Origin: Omnitrophica WOR_2 bacterium RIFCSPLOWO2_12_FULL_46_30
Lineage (GTDB): Bacteria; Omnitrophota; Gorgyraeia; Gygaellales; UBA12090
Assembly (NCBI GenBank): GCA_001805845.1
Contig: MHHA01000018.1
Coordinates: 1-9,193, forward strand
DNA length: 9,193 bases
Reading direction: 5' to 3'
The notes under the pieces are model-generated. The model saw nothing but the letters and a program-made list of their open reading frames with translations. It did not search any database and was not told the DNA's origin. A program made the translations under genes and the position numbers. Positions 1-6,054 of this stretch are shown here, piece by piece; position 1 is the first letter of the stretch; every line of letters starts with the position of its first letter.

Positions 1-49
1 CCTTGACTAATTCCTTGAGAAAAGTAAGCTTGACAACTCTCTTTGCCAT
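1..49 (-). CDS. start of a small protein, possibly NIL-domain (partial)
   Basis: Only the first 16 codons are inside the window; they read MAKRVVKLTFLKELVK and run off the left edge. The start is supported by a GGAGG at 60-56 placed 6 nt before the ATG at 49-47; an alternative ATG at 52-50 sits directly before it but only 3 nt from the GGAGG. The gene follows the E1-like gene by 12 nt, so it is probably part of the same operon. The pattern of basic residues, a hydrophobic beta-strand and then F-x-K-E-L-V resembles the start of small NIL-domain proteins, an ACT-like fold that I recall being encoded near sulfur and methionine genes. The identification rests on few residues and is tentative. Confidence 0.45.
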   Translation of the reverse strand, partial: MAKRVVKLTFLKELVK

Positions 50-55
50 CATCAG

Positions 56-60
56 CCTCC
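56..60 (-). promoter_or_regulatory. ribosome binding site of the edge gene
   Basis: GGAGG on the minus strand, 3 nt before one ATG and 6 nt before a second, adjacent ATG. The 6-nt spacing favours the second ATG (49-47) as the start of the partial gene at the left edge. Confidence 0.7.
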
Positions 61-61
61 G

Positions 62-886
62 TTATTTAATAGAACAATCCCTCTTTGCCTTTAAACTGCA
101 GAATTCCTGATAATCAATGAGCTTGGTGATCCGGGGATGCTCGGAGCAAACTAAACAATCTTTATCTCTGGGAACCTTGACTATTCTAAAGGTAGAATCC
201 AGGGCATTAAAAATCAACAGCCTGCCTACGAGCATCTCGCCAATACCTAAGATAAATTTTAGCGCCTCATTTGCCTGCAGCACTCCCAGAACTCCCGCTA
301 CCGCCCCGAGTATCCCGCCCTCCTGGCAGCTTGGCACAGCGCCCGCAGGAGGCGGCTCAGGGAATAGACAGCGGTAACAGGGGCCTTCTCCCGGTAAAAT
401 TGCCATAATCTGGCCGTCATAACGAAAAATCCCGGCGTGGATAAGCGGCTTTTTGGCAATAACGCAGGCGTCATTGACTAAATAACGGGTCGGGAAATTA
501 TCCGAGCCGTCAACCACTATATCATAGTCCTTGATAATTTCTAGAATGTTACTTGAGTCCAAGCGCAAGGGATAAGTGACAATTTCAACTTCTGGATTTA
601 AGGCATTGAGGCGGGATTTCCCGGAATCAACTTTTGGAATTCCGATATCGGCTGTGGTATGCACAATCTGCCTTTGCAGATTATTCAGCTCTACCTTATC
701 CGAATCCACCAAACCAATCTTACCCACGCCTGCCGCGGCCAGATAAAATCCGCACGGCGCGCCCAGGCCGCCGGTTCCGATAATCAAAACTTTAGCTTTA
801 AGGATTTTGTCCTGGCCCTTGCCGCCGACATTGGGTAAGATTACCTGCCGGGAATAGCGCTCAATCTGTTCGTTAGTCAAAGCCAT
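62..886 (-). CDS. MoeB/ThiF-family E1-like adenylyltransferase
   Basis: A 274-residue E1-like enzyme that should adenylate the C-terminal Gly-Gly of a ubiquitin-fold sulfur carrier with ATP, the step before thiocarboxylate formation. Visible features: a Rossmann ATP loop GTGGLG at 37-42, the acidic D61/D63 strand end, the LQRQ motif at 70-73 (R72 for phosphates), K85, the DGSDN motif at 126-130 (D129 matching the Mg-binding Asp of MoeB), a zinc site from C170-x2-C173 and C244-x2-C247, and a candidate thiol C187 in SCQEGG. Length matches MoeB or ThiF. There is no C-terminal rhodanese domain, unlike mycobacterial MoeZ, so sulfur must come from elsewhere, possibly the TusA domain of the neighbouring reductase (inference). 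The partner is most likely the CysO-like carrier encoded directly upstream; whether it also acts on the ThiS-like domain of the cysteine synthase is open. The possible SD, GAGGG at 903-899, lies in a hairpin, 12 nt before the ATG. Confidence 0.92.
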   Translation of the reverse strand: MALTNEQIERYSRQVILPNVGGKGQDKILKAKVLIIGTGGLGAPCGFYLAAAGVGKIGLVDSDKVELNNLQRQIVHTTADIGIPKVDSGKSRLNALNPEVEIVTYPLRLDSSNILEIIKDYDIVVDGSDNFPTRYLVNDACVIAKKPLIHAGIFRYDGQIMAILPGEGPCYRCLFPEPPPAGAVPSCQEGGILGAVAGVLGVLQANEALKFILGIGEMLVGRLLIFNALDSTFRIVKVPRDKDCLVCSEHPRITKLIDYQEFCSLKAKRDCSIK

Positions 887-894
887 TTTAATTG

Positions 895-931
895 TTAACC
901 CTCGTTAACCTACGAGGTTAACGAGGGTTAA
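895..931 (-). repeat. perfect 17-bp inverted repeat with 3-nt loop
   Basis: The arms are TTAACCCTCGTTAACCT (895-911 on the plus strand) and its exact complement (915-931), separated by ACG. In the minus-strand transcript this gives a strong hairpin. It begins one base into the codon after the Gly-Gly of the CysO-like carrier, covers that carrier's last residues and its stop codon (920-918), and its 3' arm holds the only good ribosome-binding sequence (GAGGG, 903-899) before the E1-like gene. No T-run follows on the minus strand, so it does not look like an intrinsic terminator. Its placement suits translational coupling or an mRNA-processing element; it could also be a small inserted palindrome. 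A second GAGGG at 937-933 can pair with the same CCCTC (927-923), but far more weakly. Confidence 0.85.
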
Positions 932-1208
932 TCCCTCCTGCTATCGCCGGAATTATAGATACCTCTGCGCCATCTGATAAAGAGGTTTCATCGTGTTTTA
1001 AAAAACGGATATCTTCGTCATTAACATAGAAGTTGATAAAACGCCGGATTTTGCCGTTTTCATCTAAGAGCCGCTCTTTTATTCCGGGAAATTGCCTCTC
1101 TAAGTCAGTAATCAGCTCCTTTATATTTACCGCCTCACAGATTACTTCTTGCTTATTCTGGGTAATCTTTTGCAAGGGCGCCGGAATCCTCACTTTTACC
1201 TTCGCCAT
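918..1208 (-). CDS. cysO: CysO/MoaD-like ubiquitin-fold sulfur carrier with a tail after Gly-Gly
   Basis: A 96-residue beta-grasp sulfur carrier. The order of segments (VKVRIPAPLQK at the start, a helix with LERQFPGIKERLLD, then FINFYVNDEDIRFL at 57-70 and SIIPAIAGG at the end) closely follows M. tuberculosis CysO, which carries sulfide as a C-terminal thiocarboxylate for cysteine synthesis. The family normally ends in Gly-Gly; here Gly91-Gly92 is followed by Ile-Asn-Pro-Arg and then TAA. Those four residues would have to be removed before adenylation, so the tail implies a protease such as the JAMM protein of this gene row. The start chosen is the ATG at 1208: GGAGG (1218-1214) lies 5 nt before it. 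Longer versions from a TTG at 1235 overlap the upstream gene and lack their own SD. The stop of the upstream gene (TAA, 1221-1219) abuts this SD. The function assignment is by similarity and context. Confidence 0.9.
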   Translation of the reverse strand: MAKVKVRIPAPLQKITQNKQEVICEAVNIKELITDLERQFPGIKERLLDENGKIRRFINFYVNDEDIRFLKHDETSLSDGAEVSIIPAIAGGINPR

Positions 1209-1213
1209 CATTT

Positions 1214-1218
1214 CCTCC
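1214..1218 (-). promoter_or_regulatory. ribosome binding site deciding the carrier start
   Basis: GGAGG directly after the stop codon of the threonine-synthase-like gene. It lies 2 nt before one ATG (1211) and 5 nt before the next (1208), which favours the second and argues against the TTG at 1235. Confidence 0.75.
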
Positions 1219-2493
1219 TTAAATATAATACTCAATCACCTTATTTTCCGCAATCTTCTGTTTCTCGCCGTTTTTGATATGCTCTTCAAAGCTGGCTAAA
1301 CTGGGCTTAATCTTAATCAGCCCTGGCAAGGCCTTGACTACCGCCTCTTGCGTCTTCAAGCCATTACCGGTGATGCAGAGCACAATGGATTCATCCCTGG
1401 GAATAAGTTTTTGTGCAATGAGTTTTTTAGCTGCGGCCAGGGTTACCCCTCCGGCGGTTTCAGTAAAAATCCCCTCGCTCTTAGCTAATAACTTTATCGC
1501 CTCAATTATTTCCTCATCGCTTGCCTCTTCACCATAGCCGCCTGATCTTCTTACCGCATCCAGGGCATAATAGCCGTCAGCAGGATTACCGATGGCAAGA
1601 GATTTGGCTATGGTCTTAGGCTTAACCGGTCTTATGATGTCAGATTTTTCTTTAATTGCGGTAACTATCGGCGCGCACCCCGCACCTTGCGCGCAATGAA
1701 CTCTGGTTTCTACCTGAGCCACAAATCCCAATTTTTCCAATTCCTTAAAACTCTTCCAGAGCTTGGTAATCAGGGAACCTCCGGCCGAAGGCGCCACAAT
1801 ATGTTTTGGTAAATGCCAATTGAGCTGTTCGGCAATCTCATAACCCATAGATTTAGAACCCTCGGCATAATATGGCCTGATATTAATATTCACAAAAGCC
1901 CAGCGATATTTGGAGGCAATTTCAGAGCAGAGCCGGTTAACCTCGTCATAGTTTCCTTCAATACCGATTAAATTGGGATTATAAATGAGCGAGCTGACCA
2001 CCTTGCCTGATTCAAGGTCAGCAGGGATAAAGATATAGGCCTTCAGGCCGCAGCTGGCGGCTTGCGCGGCAACGGAATTTGCCAGATTTCCGGTTGAGGC
2101 GCAGGCAACCGTATCAAAGCCGAATTCCCTGCTCTTTGAAATGGCAACTGAAACCACCCTGTCTTTAAACGATAACGTAGGATGATTCACTGAATCGTCT
2201 TTGATGTAAAGCTCTTCCACGCCAAGCGCCCTGGCTAAATTATTAGCCCTGATTAAGGGCGTAAAACCGGAATCCAGGCCCACTGTCGGCTCTTTGTCTA
2301 AAGGCAGAAGCTCCTTATAGCGCCACATTGTCTTAGGCCGCTCTGAAAGCGCCTTCTTGGTAAAAAGCTTTTTGATATTGGCGTAATCATAATCCACCTC
2401 TAAAGAGCCAAAACAATATTCGCAGACAAATAAAACGTCTTTGGGATATTCCCGGCCGCATTCCCGGCATTTTAGGCCTAATACGTAACTCAT
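1219..2493 (-). CDS. thrC: threonine-synthase-like PLP enzyme with zinc ribbon
   Basis: A 424-residue fold-type II PLP enzyme of the threonine synthase family, which converts O-phosphohomoserine to threonine. An N-terminal zinc ribbon has C9-x2-C12 and C24-x2-C27. K110 in LSFKDR is the expected PLP lysine; STGNLANS at 133-140 is the substrate/PLP asparagine loop; APSAGGS at 234-240 is the likely PLP-phosphate loop; TGNGLKT at 375-381 lies near the C-terminus. The gene is followed 10 nt later by the CysO-like carrier and preceded by sulfite reductase, so it may be not a housekeeping ThrC but a paralogue that adds a thiocarboxylate sulfur to a phosphorylated or acylated amino acid (inference). 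The start at ATG 2493 follows AGGAG (2504-2500) by 6 nt; a TTG-initiated extension at 2511 would precede the SD and is rejected. The family call is secure, the substrate is not. Confidence 0.88.
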   Translation of the reverse strand: MSYVLGLKCRECGREYPKDVLFVCEYCFGSLEVDYDYANIKKLFTKKALSERPKTMWRYKELLPLDKEPTVGLDSGFTPLIRANNLARALGVEELYIKDDSVNHPTLSFKDRVVSVAISKSREFGFDTVACASTGNLANSVAAQAASCGLKAYIFIPADLESGKVVSSLIYNPNLIGIEGNYDEVNRLCSEIASKYRWAFVNINIRPYYAEGSKSMGYEIAEQLNWHLPKHIVAPSAGGSLITKLWKSFKELEKLGFVAQVETRVHCAQGAGCAPIVTAIKEKSDIIRPVKPKTIAKSLAIGNPADGYYALDAVRRSGGYGEEASDEEIIEAIKLLAKSEGIFTETAGGVTLAAAKKLIAQKLIPRDESIVLCITGNGLKTQEAVVKALPGLIKIKPSLASFEEHIKNGEKQKIAENKVIEYYI

Positions 2494-2499
2494 CATTGA

Positions 2500-2504
2500 C
2501 TCCT
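2500..2504 (-). promoter_or_regulatory. ribosome binding site deciding the thrC-like start
   Basis: AGGAG on the minus strand, 3 nt before ATG 2496 and 6 nt before the adjacent ATG 2493. It lies downstream of the TTG at 2511, ruling that start out. Confidence 0.7.
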
Positions 2505-2534
2505 GTATCAAAAGTTTACTGCTTAAGCCGCTTA

Positions 2535-4883
2535 TTAACTATCAACCAACTTTTTTACCAGCACCTTATAATATCCGTCTTCCTTCTTAATCTCTAAAAT
2601 TTCCTGTCCGTCATTTTTGAGGCTCGCCGGAACATTCTCAAGCGGCTCTCCTTCATCCAGAGAAAGCTCAACTATTTGTCCAATTTTAACATTTTCTAAA
2701 TATAATTTTGCCTGCACGTAATTCAGCGGGCATTTTACTCCCTTGAGGTCCAAGACCGCATCTACCATGGATTCTTTTGCTTCCGGGCTTAGAGTTTGTC
2801 CAGGAGTGAATTTAGGAAAATTAAACGAGGGCTCCATATTTTTATAGAGCTCTTTTACATGCTCAAAGAATTCTTTTGCGTATAGAAATTTTTCTTCTTT
2901 TTCTTTTAGGCCCAGACCATCTGCGAGAGAATTGTAAACTTCTTTCAGATTGGAAAATTTAGGATTGGCCAGGCCTGGGTTAATAAATTTCCCGATAAAA
3001 TCACCGATGGCGCTCAATTCATCCTTCGGGTCCACCCCCCTGACTATCAAAAGCGCGCGGGAACTAAAAAATAAGAGTTTTCTAATTTCTGCGGGATTAT
3101 GCTTATCCTTTACGGCTGCCTCTAAATGAATTCGGGCATCGGCTAAGTCCGCCTCAATCATATCCATAACTCCGGCTCCGCATTCGCCGGGGCCTAAGCC
3201 ATCAAGAGAAAACTCGCTCTCATTTCCCCAATCAATATAATAGTCCCTATTCTCTGAATAGCCGGGGACATATGCGTATTTTACCGCGATTTCTCTGGCT
3301 AAGCTTGCGCCATATTTATTAATATAATCGTAAATGTCGGTATCTTCATCTATCGCGCTATTTATACTATTCACAAAATCCTTAATAAAAAGAGGAATAC
3401 TTTTTGCCGGCAGGATTATCCTGCTATCCCCTGCCAGTTTCGTATGCGGGACCCCTTTTCTCCCGCCTAAGAGCAATTTATAAAATGGAACGGGCCGGCC
3501 GCCGATCCGGCGCACCATTCCGTGCAGGGCGATGAGCCCCAGGGGATGCTGTCCGCAGGCATTAGGGCAGCCGTTTATTTTTATATTCAATTTGCCTAAG
3601 GCGGCCTTACCGATAAAATTATCTTTAATTACCTCTTCCAACTTCTCGGTCAAACCCGGAGAATTACAAAGGCCGAGATTACAGGTAAGCGCGCCCTTAC
3701 AGCAGGCCACATCCTGCAGGGTAGCCGGATAAAGGAAGTCCTTGAGAATTTCCTTTAGCTTCAAGAATAGCGCATGGGTATCCTTCCTCTTCACATTACA
3801 AAGGCAAAGATTCTGGTTGGCGGAGGTGCGAAATTCTATTTCCCCAAAATCATTTCCTAATCCTGCCAATGCCTCTAAGCTTGCCGCCGAAATATCTCCC
3901 CGGGGAACCCTCAATTCAATGCTTACCAAACCATCCTGTCTTTGCCGAAGTAAACTGTACTTCAGGAATGCTTTGAAATCTTCATCCTCTGCTCTGGGAA
4001 TTCTACCGGCGCGAGGGCTTGAGCGGGATACCGGTTCTATTTTTCTTAAGGCAATATATTCTGTCTCTTTTATTGACTTTAATTCTTCCCGGTACCATTG
4101 CTTGAAATTAGCCATACCGGAGTCCTGGATTAAAAACCTCATCCGGTTATGGTGTTTATTCCGGCGGTCGCCTTTTTTATAAAAGACACTCTTGATCGCT
4201 GCCACGCAAAACCCGAGCTCTTCCGCGGGGATAAACTCCTCAAGCAAATTGCCGACTAATGACTCCGCACCCATCCCGCCGCCGACAAAGACCTGAAAGC
4301 CTTTTTGTTTATTTTTCTCCATTGCCAGGAGGCCGAGATCATTGACTAATATTGCGGCGCAATCTTTAGCGCATCCTGAAAATCCGATTTTAAATTTTCG
4401 CGGCAGATTATAAGAGGTATCCCGGGCTAAAAGCTCTTCGCTAAGCGCAATTGCATAGCCCCCCACGTCAAAAGCTTCATCTTTGCATACTCCCGCATAA
4501 ACGCAGGCGGTGACATTCCTCACCGTGTTACCGCCTCCGCCTCGCGGCGAAAGCTCGTAATCTTTCAGATACTCAATCACCTTTATCGTATCTTCTATTT
4601 TAACGGCGTGAAGCTGGATATCCTGGCGCGTGGTGATATGGGTCATCCCATTGCCATAGGCGCGCGCGCAATGCGCAATGGCTTTGAGCTGCTCTGCTGT
4701 AGTCTGCCCCGCAGGAATTCTGATACGGTTCATAAAGACCTTGCCGCCTCGGTGGCTGTAAATTCCCCAGGGCACCCGCATCCCGGTAAAACGCGCCGGG
4801 CTGGTCTTGCCGCTTTGCAGGTCCTCTAATGAACTCTTATAATTCCTTATTCCCTCCTTGACTTCATTCGGCAGTTTAAACAT
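2535..4883 (-). CDS. sirohaem sulfite reductase fused to a TusA domain
   Basis: A 782-residue protein. Residues about 30-510 are the duplicated nitrite/sulfite reductase (NirA/CysI-type) core, which reduces sulfite to sulfide with six electrons at sirohaem coupled to a [4Fe-4S] cluster. The basic sirohaem set is visible as R86 (TTRQDIQL), R122, K163 and K165 (PRKFKIGF). The canonical cluster ligands are C395-x5-C401 and C439-x3-C443. The first half also has C127-x5-C133 and C171-x3-C175, so the ligand pattern is present twice. Residues about 510-695 form a mostly helical region containing GPGECGAG (564-571). Residues about 708-780 are a TusA-like sulfurtransferase domain with GVKCPLN (715-721), C718 being the persulfide cysteine. 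No flavin or NADPH domain is seen, so a ferredoxin-like donor is likely. The ATG at 4883 lies one base after the upstream stop and 6 nt after GAGG; a GTG at 4925 would overlap the upstream gene. Sulfite is favoured over nitrite by context. Confidence 0.92.
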   Translation of the reverse strand: MFKLPNEVKEGIRNYKSSLEDLQSGKTSPARFTGMRVPWGIYSHRGGKVFMNRIRIPAGQTTAEQLKAIAHCARAYGNGMTHITTRQDIQLHAVKIEDTIKVIEYLKDYELSPRGGGGNTVRNVTACVYAGVCKDEAFDVGGYAIALSEELLARDTSYNLPRKFKIGFSGCAKDCAAILVNDLGLLAMEKNKQKGFQVFVGGGMGAESLVGNLLEEFIPAEELGFCVAAIKSVFYKKGDRRNKHHNRMRFLIQDSGMANFKQWYREELKSIKETEYIALRKIEPVSRSSPRAGRIPRAEDEDFKAFLKYSLLRQRQDGLVSIELRVPRGDISAASLEALAGLGNDFGEIEFRTSANQNLCLCNVKRKDTHALFLKLKEILKDFLYPATLQDVACCKGALTCNLGLCNSPGLTEKLEEVIKDNFIGKAALGKLNIKINGCPNACGQHPLGLIALHGMVRRIGGRPVPFYKLLLGGRKGVPHTKLAGDSRIILPAKSIPLFIKDFVNSINSAIDEDTDIYDYINKYGASLAREIAVKYAYVPGYSENRDYYIDWGNESEFSLDGLGPGECGAGVMDMIEADLADARIHLEAAVKDKHNPAEIRKLLFFSSRALLIVRGVDPKDELSAIGDFIGKFINPGLANPKFSNLKEVYNSLADGLGLKEKEEKFLYAKEFFEHVKELYKNMEPSFNFPKFTPGQTLSPEAKESMVDAVLDLKGVKCPLNYVQAKLYLENVKIGQIVELSLDEGEPLENVPASLKNDGQEILEIKKEDGYYKVLVKKLVDS

Positions 4884-4884
4884 A

Positions 4885-6021
4885 CTATGCCTCGAAATAC
4901 TGCTGCATTGAAAAATATCTTTCACCCGTATCCGGGAATATCACCACTACTGTTTTACCCCTGCCTAATTCTCCTGCCACCTGCAATGCTGCCTGCGCCG
5001 CAGCTCCGCTGGATATGCCGACAAATAACCCTTCTTCCTTAGCCAGCCTACGGCTTATGTTAAAAGCATCGTCATCAGATACCCGGATTATCCGGTCAAT
5101 TACTCCTCTATTTAAAACTTCCGGGATGAAACCCGCGCCTATCCCTTGAATTTTGTGCGGCCCGGGTTTACCGCCGGAAAGAACGCTGGAGGTCTCTGGC
5201 TCAACCGCCACAATTTTTATTTTAGGGTCAATTCCCTTAAACACCTCTCCCACGCCGCTTACGGTTCCGCCGGTTCCTACCCCGGCAACCAAGGCATCAA
5301 TATTCTTTCCCACGGCATTGAGAATCTCTCTGGCTGTGGTTTCCCGGTGAATCCTGGGGTTGGCCTGATTCTTAAACTGCTGGGGCATAAAACTATTCGG
5401 CGTATTCTTAAGCAGTTCCTCCGCCTTTTTTATCGCGCCGCTCATCCCGTCAATTCCCGATGTCAGCACTACCTCGGCGCCGTATGATTTTAAGATAAAA
5501 ATCCTTTCTAAAGACATTGTCTCAGGCATAGTCAGGATGACCCGGTAACCCCTGACCGCGCCCAGCATAGCCAGGCCGATACCGGTATTGCCTGAGGTTG
5601 GTTCAATGATAGTTGAGCCGGGCTTAAGCAGGCCTTGTTTTTCTGCCTCCTGGACCATTGATAAACAAATCCTGTCTTTTACCGAGCCCCCGGGATTAAA
5701 CTGCTCTAACTTTGCGTATATAGCTGCCGAATCCCCGGGAGCGATGCGGTTAAGTTTTACTATCGGCGTGTTGCCGATAAGCTCTAAGACATCATTGGCA
5801 ACCCTGTCTGAAAAAGGCATTCCGCCGCCCATAAAATAAACAAATTCTATTTTATCATTATCCTTTACCGTTGTCCGGGCAAATTCCTGGCGCGTAAGGA
5901 TGCGCTCATTCAACTCAATTGTTACCACCTCCTGCCGGATATTTTTTTTCTTTAATAATTCAGAGATGGAAATTTCTTTTTCCAGTTCTTCATATTTACC
6001 GTTTAAGGTTATTTTAATCAT
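4885..6021 (-). CDS. ThiS-like sulfur carrier fused to cysteine synthase
   Basis: A 378-residue fusion. Residues 1-67 read like a complete ThiS: MIKITLNGKY start, a helix with SISELLKKKN, IELNERILTRQEF at 35-47 and a C-terminal FVYFMGGG (60-67). Directly after Gly65-67 a full cysteine synthase begins with MPFSDRV. It has the PLP lysine K115 (GGSVKDR), the substrate loop TSGNTG (142-147), the PLP-phosphate loop GVGTGGT (247-253), GIGAGFIP (293-300) and SSGA (337-340). The enzyme part makes cysteine from an activated serine (O-acetylserine or O-phosphoserine) and sulfide or a thiocarboxylate; its motifs look CysK-like. The reading frame through the joint is open, with ATG codons at 5832 and 5820 that could allow internal restart. 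The start ATG 6021 has GAGG 6 nt upstream (6031-6028) and lies 33 nt after hemL. Fusion buries the Gly-Gly, so either the joint is cleaved or the domain acts only as a docking or allosteric module. Confidence 0.92.
   Translation of the reverse strand: MIKITLNGKYEELEKEISISELLKKKNIRQEVVTIELNERILTRQEFARTTVKDNDKIEFVYFMGGGMPFSDRVANDVLELIGNTPIVKLNRIAPGDSAAIYAKLEQFNPGGSVKDRICLSMVQEAEKQGLLKPGSTIIEPTSGNTGIGLAMLGAVRGYRVILTMPETMSLERIFILKSYGAEVVLTSGIDGMSGAIKKAEELLKNTPNSFMPQQFKNQANPRIHRETTAREILNAVGKNIDALVAGVGTGGTVSGVGEVFKGIDPKIKIVAVEPETSSVLSGGKPGPHKIQGIGAGFIPEVLNRGVIDRIIRVSDDDAFNISRRLAKEEGLFVGISSGAAAQAALQVAGELGRGKTVVVIFPDTGERYFSMQQYFEA
4890..4893 (-). promoter_or_regulatory. ribosome binding site deciding the sulfite reductase start
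   Basis: GAGG inside the last codons of the cysteine synthase gene, 6 nt before ATG 4883. The stop TAG (4887-4885) is one base from that ATG, so translation is probably coupled and the GTG start at 4925 is not needed. Confidence 0.65.
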
Positions 6022-6054
6022 TGCTGGCCTCGCTATTTATTCTATCGTATATTC

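Noticed and set aside
117..377. Plus-strand open frames (also at 1033-1299, 3742-4182, 5146-5487, 8778-9101)
   Set aside because: They lie opposite well-supported conserved genes, show no recognisable family features and are best explained as shadows.
895..931. Intrinsic terminator between the carrier and the E1 gene
   Set aside because: The stem is strong but no T-run follows on the minus strand, it overlaps the coding end, and the E1 gene continues only nine nt past the stem.
1209..1235. TTG start for the carrier at 1235
   Set aside because: The resulting leader contains the ribosome site itself and overlaps the ThrC-like gene; CysO-type proteins begin near the MAKVKV segment.
2535..4883. 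Nitrite reductase instead of sulfite reductase
   Set aside because: Sequence alone does not fully separate the two, but the TusA domain and the sulfur-carrier and cysteine genes around it favour sulfite.
4884..4925. GTG start for the sulfite reductase at 4925
   Set aside because: It overlaps the end of the cysteine synthase gene and encodes an unconserved lead; ATG 4883 has GAGG at 6-nt spacing.
5815..5835. Sequencing error joining separate thiS and cysK genes
   Set aside because: Both domains share one frame with no stop between them; a join would need a lost stop rather than a frameshift. I treat the fusion as real but it merits read-level confirmation.
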